Below are positions 1-8,358 of a stretch of DNA of 64,000 nucleotides, one piece after another. The translations under genes and the position numbers were made by a program. Source of the DNA: Vibrio agarivorans (lineage in GTDB: Bacteria; Pseudomonadota; Gammaproteobacteria; Enterobacterales; Vibrionaceae); the NCBI RefSeq assembly GCF_030409635.1, contig NZ_JAUFQF010000001.1, positions 682,001 through 746,000 on the forward strand, read 5' to 3'. Position 1 is the stretch's first letter. Every line of letters begins with the position of its first letter. The notes beneath the pieces are model-generated. The model saw only the letters and a list, made by a program, of their open reading frames with translations, did no database searches and was not told where the DNA came from.

Positions 1-2
1 AA

Positions 3-542
3 GCGCAGCAAAGCCCAGAGAACCCGACTCCCATGACGTCTGACGCTGATAACTCGATAATCGCACCCAAATCAACTTACCCAACCTATGAACCACCAGA
101 ACAAACAACCACGCTGACTAAAGCTGACTGGGTTCACGTTAAGAAGTCTCAAAGACGCATGTTTTTAATGTTCGGTGATGATGTTATTACCGAGTACCGC
201 ATCGCACTGGGCAGCAGCCCTCGAGGACATAAAGTTGAACAGGGTGACCAAAAAACGCCTGAAGGTCACTACCGCCTCTCTTTCATCATGGAAGAGTCGG
301 CATTCCATCGCTCAATGCACATTACTTATCCAAACTATAAAGACCAGGCACACGCCGATCGTCTCGGTATAGACCCTGGTGGCGACATCAAAATTCATGG
401 TATTAAAAACGATGATGTTCGCGACCCTCAGTTTATCCAAAGCTTTGATTGGACTAACGGCTGCATCGCGATATCAAATGAAGAGATGGACGAATTTCTC
501 GCCCTAGTTGAAGTGGGCACGCCAATTTTTATTGAGTGGTAA
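3..542 (+). CDS. L,D-transpeptidase (YkuD) family protein, 5' partial
   Basis: This is probably a periplasmic L,D-transpeptidase that cross-links or modifies peptidoglycan. The C-terminal half carries the family signature: a conserved HG (in IKIHGIKND) followed about 30 residues later by the catalytic cysteine in TNGCIAI. The first internal ATG is at base 33, but the frame stays open to the left edge without a stop. The protein from that ATG has no signal peptide, so the true start, with its export signal, probably lies outside the window. The gene stands alone; the next gene converges on it from the minus strand. The family call is firm; the exact substrate cannot be told. Confidence 0.85.
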   Translation, partial: AQQSPENPTPMTSDADNSIIAPKSTYPTYEPPEQTTTLTKADWVHVKKSQRRMFLMFGDDVITEYRIALGSSPRGHKVEQGDQKTPEGHYRLSFIMEESAFHRSMHITYPNYKDQAHADRLGIDPGGDIKIHGIKNDDVRDPQFIQSFDWTNGCIAISNEEMDEFLALVEVGTPIFIEW

Positions 543-594
543 CACATAGTTTGAAAAGGCGACTAACCCTGTCGCCTCCCATATTAAGTCAATA

Positions 595-1947
595 TTAATC
601 GCGCCTTGGAGACCGCATTGGTGACTTTTCTAGCGTTAAGTCATAGGTCTTCCTTTCTCGCTCAATATGGCTAGGAGCTTCGACTTCTGTAACCTCACCA
701 CCAGCAACACATCGAGCAAAGTTTTCAAACCTGACGGCATCACCTTGTGGGCCTTTGCCATCAGGATAATCACGCCCTGAATACACTTTCGGGTCACTGC
801 GCTGCGCGCCAGCACCATGTACATCAAGCCATTCATTGTGCATTTTGCCCATAGAGCGGCCAAAGGCGATATACGCGGCTTGCTTGGCATTCTGCAGGTT
901 TACGTGGGTTGTACTACTCCAATAGTTAGGAAAGTCTCGTTTTCCGGCCTCGTTAGTAATTGCGGTCGAATAAAAACTTGGGTCTATAGCGGCACTCTTT
1001 GTGGTCACCGGCGAACGCACGTAACTCACAATAGAATGTAGCTCTTTGATATTGGGAAGTCGCCAATCGGTTCGACCCGCAAGCTTTAGCGTTTCACAAT
1101 ACTCAAGCGCTTCTCCCCAATTCATCCCCTTTTCACTGTCTGACTTTTGCCAAGTTAATCCCGTTGCCCTGTCGTGTATAGTGCCATTACCAGAAATCGA
1201 ATAGTTATTAATGCCATAGTCGCTATTTCCCCTCACAGCTAAAACGTAGAATGTCTTTTCTCCGCCCCTGCGAGCGCGAGTTCCATACCCTTTAATTCTG
1301 CCATCAATAAAATTGACACCAAACACGGTCTCATCACCTCTCATGGTCATCGCAACATATTTGGTGCTACTCACATATTGAGAGTCAATCAAACGCTCTC
1401 CAGCACTCAAGTCACCCGATTCAAAACCAAATACTGTTTGGTCGATAAACGGACGAACCGTAGCACTACTTTTGCCTCGCAAGCCGCTAGGGTCTTCACC
1501 ATCAAACATCATCAATGAATAGAGCTCTTTGATTGAAGGAACACGCCAATCCACATAACCGCCTAAACGTAAGTTGGCCGCATAAACCATTGCTTGGTCA
1601 TACGTCATTTTATCCGCTACGGTAATACGCCCATCACCGTTAGTATCGATGGCTTGTGCCCACAAAAGACCCGTATGGTTGTCTCTTACCGTGCCGTTAT
1701 CATTGACGGTATAATTCGGCATGCGCCCGATGTATTGGGCATCTTGTCCATAATAAGCACTACCTTTCTCCGGGCACTCATCGACAAGGGTTTGACTGTT
1801 TGAACACTGGGTTTGAAACGTATCGACAATTGGGTAAGTAAATTCTCGTGCCTGAGCCGTGTGAGCAAAAAACAAATGACTAACCACACTTACGATGGTT
1901 ACAGAGAACATTCGGGAAACACCTGTCGGGGATACTACGCGCAACAT
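595..1947 (-). CDS. Secreted protein with two DUF1566 (Lcl C-terminal-like) domains
   Basis: The N terminus is hydrophobic and ends in HTAQA, consistent with a signal peptide, so the protein is likely exported. Two DUF1566 repeats are visible. The first has TGLLWAQ, then a DWRVPSIKELYSL block (about residues 90-150). The second has TGLTWQK, then DWRLPNIKELHSI (about 260-310). The paired 'TGL.W' and 'DWR.P..KEL' signatures define this fold, which is widespread in marine bacteria; its role is unknown. The gene lies about 220 bp downstream of the baeSR-like pair on the same strand, so it may be a target of that system, but that is inference. Confidence 0.8.
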   Translation of the reverse strand: MLRVVSPTGVSRMFSVTIVSVVSHLFFAHTAQAREFTYPIVDTFQTQCSNSQTLVDECPEKGSAYYGQDAQYIGRMPNYTVNDNGTVRDNHTGLLWAQAIDTNGDGRITVADKMTYDQAMVYAANLRLGGYVDWRVPSIKELYSLMMFDGEDPSGLRGKSSATVRPFIDQTVFGFESGDLSAGERLIDSQYVSSTKYVAMTMRGDETVFGVNFIDGRIKGYGTRARRGGEKTFYVLAVRGNSDYGINNYSISGNGTIHDRATGLTWQKSDSEKGMNWGEALEYCETLKLAGRTDWRLPNIKELHSIVSYVRSPVTTKSAAIDPSFYSTAITNEAGKRDFPNYWSSTTHVNLQNAKQAAYIAFGRSMGKMHNEWLDVHGAGAQRSDPKVYSGRDYPDGKGPQGDAVRFENFARCVAGGEVTEVEAPSHIERERKTYDLTLEKSPMRSPRRD

Positions 1948-2170
1948 AATATGAAAACTCCAAGCAATGACGCAGACAATAACAGTGAAAGCCGTGTAAT
2001 CAACGTCTCTAATATCTAACTTAGTTCATAAATCTACAAAACAAACTTGCAGCAATTATGGAGACGCACTTTGCTCTTATTATCAGGTGTCCTACTCACT
2101 ATTATCGACGCAACGAAAAGCTATAAACCCATTAGGTTCAGAGTCAAATGCTATTCAAGTGAAGCAAGCG

Positions 2171-2836
2171 TTACAAATCAAAACGGTAACCGACACCATA
2201 AATCGAATGAATCCAATCGGCTTCTTGACTCACCTCTTGAAGCTTTTTGCGTAGGTTCTTGATGTGGCTGTCGATTGTTCTGTCTGTGACGACTCGACCG
2301 TCGTTGTAGATCTTATCCATCAATTGATTACGATTGAACACGATACCCTTGTGCTGGTAAAAATGCTCTAGCAGCTGAAATTCAGCCGGTGTCAGTGACA
2401 CTTCTTGTCCATCTACCCACACGCGCATTTGTGAGCTTTCAATGCGCAGTGGCATCTTCTCAGGCTCGACGCTGTGCGTCACTTTATAGCGACGTAAGAC
2501 ATTCTTTACTCGGGCAACCACTTCTCTTGGCGAATAGGGCTTACACACATAATCGTCTGCCCCAAGCTCTAGGCCAACTAATCTATCGATTTCATCTACC
2601 TTGGCGGTTGCCATCATCACAGGCACATCGCTAAAGGTGCGCAATTCCCGATAGATATCTAATCCATCGCGATTCGGTAGCATGAGATCAAGAATGATAA
2701 GTGTCGGTGTATGCGCTTTTACCCAATCAATGACAAGGTCACCATCCTCGATGATATGGGTATCAAAATGATGATGCTGCAGATAATCCGCCAATAATTG
2801 AGCCAAATGAGGCTCATCTTCCACGATCAAGATCAT
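2171..2836 (-). CDS. baeR: OmpR-family response regulator, BaeR-like
   Basis: This is a DNA-binding response regulator. The N-terminal receiver domain (about residues 1-115) shows the acidic pocket (VEDEP), the phospho-acceptor Asp in LILDLMLPN and the conserved Lys in CKPYSP. The C-terminal half is an OmpR-type winged helix, with LTPAEFQLLEHF, VTDRTIDSHIKNLRKKL and the final YGVGYRF. The GADDYVCKPYSPREVVARVK stretch is close to that of BaeR. Its start overlaps the stop of the kinase gene by four bases, so the pair is translationally coupled. The BaeR assignment is by resemblance; the regulon in this organism is not shown by the sequence. Confidence 0.88.
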   Translation of the reverse strand: MILIVEDEPHLAQLLADYLQHHHFDTHIIEDGDLVIDWVKAHTPTLIILDLMLPNRDGLDIYRELRTFSDVPVMMATAKVDEIDRLVGLELGADDYVCKPYSPREVVARVKNVLRRYKVTHSVEPEKMPLRIESSQMRVWVDGQEVSLTPAEFQLLEHFYQHKGIVFNRNQLMDKIYNDGRVVTDRTIDSHIKNLRKKLQEVSQEADWIHSIYGVGYRFDL

Positions 2837-4290
2837 GCTATGTCCTTGTTATTGGATAGAGTCACCGTGACTGTTAAACCACCTAACTCTGAATGTGTCG
2901 CAGTTATGGTCCCGTTATGAGCTTTGACAATATTTTCGCAAATCGAGAGACCAAGCCCTGCCCCCCCACTCGCTCGAGAACGCGACTTATCGACACGATA
3001 CAATCTCTCAAATAACTTTGCCAATGCTTCATTAGGGACACTAGGCGCACTATCTTCCACAATGATTTGTACACCGTCTTTCGATTCCACACCAATCACC
3101 TTCACCATTCCTTGCTCATTAGTATAGCGGTAGCTATTTTCTAATAAATTGGTGATCAACCTAGAAATGGCATCTTGGTCTCCCAAAAACGATATTGGTG
3201 CCGGCATTTCAACCTGCAAGCTCAGCTGTTTGGTGTCAAAGCGGTTGGCAAAGCGGTGTGCGACCTCATTTAGCAAATCATCAAGTTGAAACTCTATAAA
3301 CTCTTGCTCAGCCAAGGTGTTCACGTCAGACAGTGCAAGTTGATGTAAGTCTTCAACCAGTTTCGCTAAGGTCATTACCTGTCCGTGCAAAGAACGAATG
3401 TTGTCTTGATTAGGTTGCCGAATGCCATCTTCAATCGCTTCAATCTCCCCTCGCAACACGGCTAAAGGTGTTCGCAACTCATGAGAGATGTCAGAAATCC
3501 ACTGCTCACGTATTTGCTTTTGTTGGCCTAAGGTTTCCGATAAGCGGTTAAATGTGTCAATCAGTTGGCCCAGTTCATCTTCACTATGCTGTGGGATTCT
3601 GTAGGTCAAATCGCCTTGTGACACCTTCTTTGCACCAATATTTAGTGCCTGCAGTGGCTTGAGTAAGTACCCGACAAATATTGAAGCCACCAGCAGAGTG
3701 ACAATCAATGCTGCAACAACGATCATCACCACATTTTTAAGCTGCGCATCTAAAAAAGCCTCTGCCAGCGCATTGGGTGTCTGCTTACTCTGTAAAATGA
3801 CAATATTTCCCACTAACTGATCGCGATACATGACCGGCACCGATGTCGTGTCACTAAGATCAACCGAATCCAATTTCGGGTCACCTAATACTCGCCTATC
3901 ACTGACATCCCGAAGCTGAAGTCGAGCTGAGAGAGGAATAAATGACGTATGTCTTTCTAACTCGGCTTGTGTATGGTGAGACTGCCCAGGAGGTGGACGA
4001 CGAGGCTGTCTCGGCGGTGGCGCTTCACCATATTGACGCAAAAGTGAGCTCCATATATGCGGAGACTCTTTCATTCTCTGCCAACCATAAGCCTCTGAAT
4101 AGTAACTCGAGAGTTGATTGGCAATCAGCTCCACTTTTGCAACTTCATCCTGATTGATATAGTCCTGAAGCCCCTTCTTGAAAGAGAAGTTAATCACAAT
4201 CGCCATTCCGGATAGGAGTAAAACGCTGGTGATCAGGAGTGACAGAAACAGCTTTTGGAAAAGAGATAAATGTCGAACGGTGTGGCGCAT
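2833..4290 (-). CDS. baeS: BaeS-like membrane sensor histidine kinase
   Basis: Inner-membrane kinase partner of the adjacent regulator. One transmembrane helix lies near residues 10-32 and a second near 186-210. They enclose a periplasmic sensor region with an unusual proline/arginine/histidine-rich stretch (PPPRQPRRPPPGQSHH, about residues 91-107). A HAMP region follows, then an H-box (SDISHELRTPLAVLRGE) very like BaeS, then N, G1 and G2 boxes (NLLENSYRYT, GAGLGLSI). BaeS senses envelope stress and metals in enterobacteria. The Pro/His stretch here could bind metal, but that is only a suggestion. It is the first gene of the two-gene unit. Confidence 0.87.
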   Translation of the reverse strand: MRHTVRHLSLFQKLFLSLLITSVLLLSGMAIVINFSFKKGLQDYINQDEVAKVELIANQLSSYYSEAYGWQRMKESPHIWSSLLRQYGEAPPPRQPRRPPPGQSHHTQAELERHTSFIPLSARLQLRDVSDRRVLGDPKLDSVDLSDTTSVPVMYRDQLVGNIVILQSKQTPNALAEAFLDAQLKNVVMIVVAALIVTLLVASIFVGYLLKPLQALNIGAKKVSQGDLTYRIPQHSEDELGQLIDTFNRLSETLGQQKQIREQWISDISHELRTPLAVLRGEIEAIEDGIRQPNQDNIRSLHGQVMTLAKLVEDLHQLALSDVNTLAEQEFIEFQLDDLLNEVAHRFANRFDTKQLSLQVEMPAPISFLGDQDAISRLITNLLENSYRYTNEQGMVKVIGVESKDGVQIIVEDSAPSVPNEALAKLFERLYRVDKSRSRASGGAGLGLSICENIVKAHNGTITATHSELGGLTVTVTLSNNKDIA

Positions 4291-4387
4291 AGATTAGGAA
4301 TGTCCCTGCTTCTAATAAGCTAAGCGAATGAGTTAATTATACAAATATCATTCATCTTCGCTGACAAAAGTGCAGAAACTATGAAGA

Positions 4388-4451
4388 AAGGCTATTTCTG
4401 ATTATCAATACTAAAACCATTGAGGTTCAAGTTCGATATAGAAATAGCCTT
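4388..4451 (-). terminator. Long inverted repeat after the DUF1097 gene
   Basis: An 11-bp perfect inverted repeat (AAGGCTATTTC / GAAATAGCCTT) with a 42-nt loop lies just downstream of the last gene of the minus-strand catabolic operon and upstream of the kinase gene. The U-tract on the minus strand is weak (TCTTCAT), so it may be a terminator or a processing structure. Confidence 0.5.
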
Positions 4452-4463
4452 AGTCAATACATC

Positions 4464-5006
4464 TTAATGGATATGAGTCACACTCGCGCTACCCTGCTGC
4501 TCTACCCAAGCTTCATACTTCACTCTTAATGTCACAGTGATCCAGCCGTAAGTAAGACCGATGCCGCAATAGAGTAATTCAATAAACCCTGCGTGAGCAT
4601 AGGTTGCACCAGAGACATACGACATAAACCCAAAGAACGTACCTGCGCCGACAAATAACGCTGGAACAAAGTCAAAGGGCGGAAGACGCTCTAAGCAAAT
4701 ACATGGTACAACGACAAAGAAAATAGCGACAGGCACAGCAAAGAATCCAAGCGACGATAGCACACCACCAAACTCCATAATGGCGACTGATGCGATGATC
4801 CCGGCAATATAACCGAAGATCACTTTTTTACCACCGTCTAACGTACAGCCCGCCATAAAGTACATAGCCCAAGCGATAAACCCTATCCAACCAAAGCCAA
4901 CATTCTCAATCGGCAGCATCGGTGAGATAATCTGATCGACAATTTGAATAGTGAACGCTAGAAACGCCACTATGATAGGTATAACTATAAACTGTTGAAA
5001 TTTCAT
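4464..5006 (-). CDS. DUF1097 family inner-membrane protein
   Basis: A small, very hydrophobic protein with five to six predicted transmembrane segments and few charged residues, consistent with the DUF1097 family (E. coli YcdZ type). The function of the family is not established. The chosen ATG (MKFQQF) sits behind AAAGGTGG with a 5-nt gap, better than the upstream GTG in the same frame. It begins 11 nt after the LsrF-like gene ends, so it is the last gene of the same operon and could handle transport of the substrate or a product. That role is an inference from position only. Confidence 0.7.
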   Translation of the reverse strand: MKFQQFIVIPIIVAFLAFTIQIVDQIISPMLPIENVGFGWIGFIAWAMYFMAGCTLDGGKKVIFGYIAGIIASVAIMEFGGVLSSLGFFAVPVAIFFVVVPCICLERLPPFDFVPALFVGAGTFFGFMSYVSGATYAHAGFIELLYCGIGLTYGWITVTLRVKYEAWVEQQGSASVTHIH

Positions 5007-5017
5007 ATAAACCACCT

Positions 5018-5902
5018 TTAAGCCATTTGGCTTTGTTCCGTAAGATAGAGATCGTAACCTTGTTCAGGGGTGAGCTTTTCATGTACCACACCATTAATCG
5101 CTTTGAGCATTCCAATCGGGCAGTCTGACTGGAATACATTGCGCCCCATATCGACACCTGCCGCACCTGAATCAATAGCTCGATACGCCATCGTTAGTGC
5201 TTCAAGCTCTCCGACTTTCTTGCCACCTGCAACCACAATGGGAACAGGACAAGCGGCCACCACTTTTTCAAAATCATCGCAGTAATACGTTTTGACAATA
5301 TGTGCGCCAAGCTCAGCAACAACACGGGTTGCCAGCATAAAGTATCGAGTTGTTCTTTCCATCTCCTTACCCACAGCAGTGACACCTAGGGTTGGAATAC
5401 CGACACGCTCTCCGGCATCAATGGTACGAACCAGATTATTCAAGCTTGAACACTCACCGTTTGCACCGACGAAGACTTGGATCGCAAGACATGACGCATT
5501 GATACGAATCGCATCTTCGATATCGACGCCAATCACTTCATGACTCATATCGTCTTTGAGTACTGTGCTACCCGCACTTGCACGCAAGATCACCGGCTTG
5601 TTGTGGTGAGGGCTGATGCAGGTTCGCATAGCACCTCGAGTCGCCATTAACGCATCAGCGTACGGTGCCAAAGGCTCGATACTCAGATCTAAACGCTCCA
5701 AACCCGCAGTCGCGCCCATAATATAACCGTGGTCGAATGCCAACATCACCGTATTACCACTGGATGGGCGAAAGATACGGCTTAAGCGATCTTTCATTCC
5801 CCAATCCACATGATCCATCCCTTTCACATGAAAACTTTGACTTTGTTTGGGGGTGTCGAGACCATAGTCTTTCGCCAGAGCATTGCCATCTTTATCAGCC
5901 AT
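5018..5902 (-). CDS. LsrF-like class I aldolase/thiolase
   Basis: The protein resembles LsrF along its length: VMLAFDHGY, an internal GVDIEDAIRIN block, IVKTYYCDDFEK with the Schiff-base lysine, PIVVAGGKK and GVDMGRNVFQS. LsrF transfers an acetyl group from phosphorylated 3-hydroxy-2,4-pentadione to CoA, giving acetyl-CoA and dihydroxyacetone phosphate. The start (MADKDGNALAK) was chosen because AGGAG lies 9 nt upstream; the longer open frame would run further into dhaL. It overlaps the end of dhaL by 8 nt. No lsrK, lsrG or lsrACDB genes are present in the window, so the substrate may be phosphorylated AI-2 or another ketose phosphate. Confidence 0.85.
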   Translation of the reverse strand: MADKDGNALAKDYGLDTPKQSQSFHVKGMDHVDWGMKDRLSRIFRPSSGNTVMLAFDHGYIMGATAGLERLDLSIEPLAPYADALMATRGAMRTCISPHHNKPVILRASAGSTVLKDDMSHEVIGVDIEDAIRINASCLAIQVFVGANGECSSLNNLVRTIDAGERVGIPTLGVTAVGKEMERTTRYFMLATRVVAELGAHIVKTYYCDDFEKVVAACPVPIVVAGGKKVGELEALTMAYRAIDSGAAGVDMGRNVFQSDCPIGMLKAINGVVHEKLTPEQGYDLYLTEQSQMA

Positions 5903-6557
5903 CACACAACTCCTCTTCTTCGGCTCGCTCTTTAATAAAGTACAAGCCAAACGATTCAAATAGCATCGCCATACTGGCTGCACCTGGGTCAATATAACCT
6001 CTACTGTTCTCACCCATGTTTTTCGCTCTGCCGCGAGATGCTTTCATGCCTATTGTCTCTTCAGCACCAAGTTGTGCCGCTTCTGCCGCTTTAAAGCACA
6101 TATCTGAAGCAGTCCCTCCATCTAAAGCAGCACACTCCATTGCTTCAACAGCTGGAATCAAAGCATCAAGCATGGTTTTATCACCGCGCTTAGCACCACT
6201 AAAATGCTGTACCCGTTGTAAACCTAAGCGGAAGGCTTTAGCCGTTTCATTGGGGGTTAAAATCGGCTGGGTCAAACCTTGAGAAAGGCCAATATAGAAG
6301 TTGCCGATTAGCATTCCTGCTGAGCCACCATCTTGACTCATAATCAGCCAACCGAGGTCGTCATACTGTTTGGCCCAGTTCTCTTCAGGTTTTGCTAATG
6401 TTGCTTCAATGCAATGACACACTCTCAGCAACGTTGTACCATGATCGCCATCACCTGTGTGACTATCTAAATCATTAAAGTAACTGACTTTATTAATGAT
6501 TCTTCCAGCCGCATAGAGCAACATGTGATTCATCGTTTCTTGATTAAACATAATCAT
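5895..6557 (-). CDS. dhaL: DhaL-like kinase subunit (nucleotide-binding)
   Basis: This is the ATP/ADP-binding subunit of a dihydroxyacetone kinase-type enzyme. Metal- and phosphate-binding motifs are visible: SHTGDGDHGTTL near residue 33, SQDGGSAGMLIGN, RGDKTMLDAL, and near the end a RGRA...GEN.RGY.DPGA block. The start was placed at MIMFNQ, 6 nt behind AGGAGAG; an upstream in-frame ATG has no ribosome site. No DhaM phosphotransfer subunit is encoded nearby, so the enzyme probably uses ATP directly, as in DhaK-DhaL kinases for trioses or tetruloses. The sugar substrate is not shown. Confidence 0.87.
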   Translation of the reverse strand: MIMFNQETMNHMLLYAAGRIINKVSYFNDLDSHTGDGDHGTTLLRVCHCIEATLAKPEENWAKQYDDLGWLIMSQDGGSAGMLIGNFYIGLSQGLTQPILTPNETAKAFRLGLQRVQHFSGAKRGDKTMLDALIPAVEAMECAALDGGTASDMCFKAAEAAQLGAEETIGMKASRGRAKNMGENSRGYIDPGAASMAMLFESFGLYFIKERAEEEELCDG

Positions 6558-6691
6558 ATTCGCTCTCCTTAACGCAACCTTAAGCCGCAAAGAGTCACAC
6601 TCATCCTAGTGGTTACAGCGTATTGATACGGCCATAGTGTTAAGTGCAGAAATTATTGCTCACCGATGGTGCCAGTGAGCCTGATAGTGCC

Positions 6692-7687
6692 TTACTGCTG
6701 AGTCCAGTAAGGCGTGCTACAAGGTTTATCCCATAGTGATAGCGTACCGCTGTCGAATTTAGCAATGCACATCTGGAAGCCTGCCATTTCTTGAACGGTA
6801 AGCACCTCTTCCACTTTTGAGCGTGCGACTGTCACGTCTTTATCATCCAGAGCTAAGTGACAAGCTCTTGCGACAACCAACATCTCCATCAAGGTAGTGG
6901 CACCCGAGCCATTGATCATCAACATCAAATGATCGCCAGACTGAACATCGATTGCCTTGCATAGTTGGTTCAACATGATGTTTGCCGTGTCGTCGGCAGT
7001 TTGCAGCTTCATACGACCACCACCGCCTTCACCATGTTGGCCCATACCGATTTCCATCTCGTCATCGGCCAAATCACCGATTTTCATCCCGGACTGTGGA
7101 TGGGTCGCATTGCTCATTGCGACGGCTAGTGTCGCCATCTGTTGGTTAAATCTATCAGCGACTTTATAGACTTCATCTAAAGACATACCCATTTCGGCAG
7201 CCGCACCAGCCAGTTTATACACCGGTACACAGCCAGCCAGTCCACGTCTGTCTTTTACATCCGCATCCAAACCTGCACTGATGTCTTCGTGTGTGAGCAG
7301 CATTTTTACATTGATGCCTTCGCGCTTGGCCATTTCCATCGCCATATTCGCCGCCATGACATCACCTTCATGATTGAGCACGACTAATAGTACGCCTGCA
7401 GGTCTATCAGCGAGTTTTAACGCTTCAAATACTTTTGGCGCACCCGGCGCAGCAAAAATATCACCGACCACGGAGTAGTCCAACATGCCTTCGCCTACAT
7501 AGCCACTCAATGCCGGCTCATGGCCCGCGCCACCAAGCGTCACTATGGCCACCTTATTTGGATCTTTGGGAGTCACACGAGCGACAATTTTTTCACTGAC
7601 AATTTTGACTTTATTCGAAAATGTCATTGCAAGACCTTGCAACAACTCAACAGTGAGGTTTTCTGGATTATTAATAAATTTTTTCAT
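6692..7687 (-). CDS. dhaK: DhaK-like kinase subunit (substrate-binding)
   Basis: Substrate subunit of the same kinase. The family landmarks are TLGGAGHEPALSGYVG near residue 52, GDIFAAP, VLLVVLNHEGD, LAGCVPVYKLAGAAAE and the active-site histidine segment IGMGQHGEGGGGR, in which His covalently binds the keto group of the substrate in known DhaK proteins. The ATG at 7687 lies 7 nt behind AAGGAT; an in-frame TTG two codons earlier is less likely. A 134-nt gap separates it from dhaL. Because the LsrF-like gene follows, a kinase-then-aldolase pathway is inferred. Confidence 0.88.
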   Translation of the reverse strand: MKKFINNPENLTVELLQGLAMTFSNKVKIVSEKIVARVTPKDPNKVAIVTLGGAGHEPALSGYVGEGMLDYSVVGDIFAAPGAPKVFEALKLADRPAGVLLVVLNHEGDVMAANMAMEMAKREGINVKMLLTHEDISAGLDADVKDRRGLAGCVPVYKLAGAAAEMGMSLDEVYKVADRFNQQMATLAVAMSNATHPQSGMKIGDLADDEMEIGMGQHGEGGGGRMKLQTADDTANIMLNQLCKAIDVQSGDHLMLMINGSGATTLMEMLVVARACHLALDDKDVTVARSKVEEVLTVQEMAGFQMCIAKFDSGTLSLWDKPCSTPYWTQQ

Positions 7688-7721
7688 GACCAATATCCTT
7701 CTGTTTAAGTATCAAGTTTGT

Positions 7722-8042
7722 CTACTCAGTAACGTACTGCATCAATTCCACAGGCGCTTCATCTTCCATAACAAACGCAATTTTCAGTTTGTCATTGGCA
7801 TAGAAAGGTTCAATTAGTACTTTTTTGCCTTTCATTTCAGCTTCTAGGTCATCGACCTCATATGCCACATGGGCCGTATTTTTCAGTTCTTCAGGCATTG
7901 GGCTATCTTCCAAAAAGCGAAGCCACTCGATCTTATTTTCGCTTTGCTGAAAATCCGTCGTGTAGACACCGATATCAGGGTTGAGGGTTTCATTGGTGTG
8001 TTTTTGTGTTGTCGGAATCCCGACATGATTAAATTTTTTCAT
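7722..8042 (-). CDS. VOC-fold (glyoxalase/epimerase-like) protein
   Basis: A 106-residue single-domain protein of the vicinal-oxygen-chelate type. It has FNHVGIPT at the start, HVAYEVDDLEAEM in the middle and PVELMQY at the end. These place His, His and Glu where VOC enzymes usually bind a metal. Members isomerise, epimerise or cleave small oxo compounds. The start at MKKFNH was preferred over an ATG 15 codons upstream that has no ribosome site. It is the first gene of the operon with dhaK, dhaL and the LsrF-like aldolase, so it may act as the isomerase of that pathway. The specific reaction is unknown. Confidence 0.72.
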   Translation of the reverse strand: MKKFNHVGIPTTQKHTNETLNPDIGVYTTDFQQSENKIEWLRFLEDSPMPEELKNTAHVAYEVDDLEAEMKGKKVLIEPFYANDKLKIAFVMEDEAPVELMQYVTE

Positions 8043-8193
8043 CACATCTGCCTTTTGTTTATCCGTATATCCAACTTCCATATTCACTATAGCGACTGAT
8101 TCACCGAATAAATGCGAAATAGATCACCCACCCAAACAACAGTTAAGATGTTGATTGTATTAAATTTAATTCAAGCATCAGAACAACCAAACA

Positions 8194-8340
8194 GCAAGTG
8201 CAACAGAGATAGTCACTTTATTCCAACAAGCAAGTGCAACAAACTGATGACTTACTTTGCCATGTTTAAAGGTAAGATTAGTGGCAAGTGCAACAGGCGA
8301 GATTTGCCTACTATTCAAAACCAGAAAGCAAGTGCAACAG
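8194..8340. repeat. Four direct repeats GCAAGTGCAACA between operon and IS30 fragment
   Basis: The 12-mer GCAAGTGCAACA occurs at 8194-8205, 8230-8241, 8284-8295 and 8328-8339, all in the same orientation. The next base is G in three copies and A in one. Centre spacings are 36, 54 and 44 bp, so this is neither a helical-phase array nor a CRISPR. No other copy was noticed in the window. The repeats start about 150 bp upstream of the VOC gene and run up to the 3' end of the IS30-like fragment. They could be remnants of transposon ends or binding sites of a regulator. Confidence 0.85.
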
Positions 8341-8358
8341 GTGACACAAAGCCCAATT

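Noticed and set aside
2047..2262. 71-codon plus-strand frame upstream of the response regulator
   Set aside because: It overlaps the 3' end of the regulator gene on the opposite strand and has no supported start or family.
8194..8340. Possible CRISPR or iteron array
   Set aside because: The repeats are only 12 bp, spacings of 36, 54 and 44 bp are irregular, and no cas or replication gene is present.
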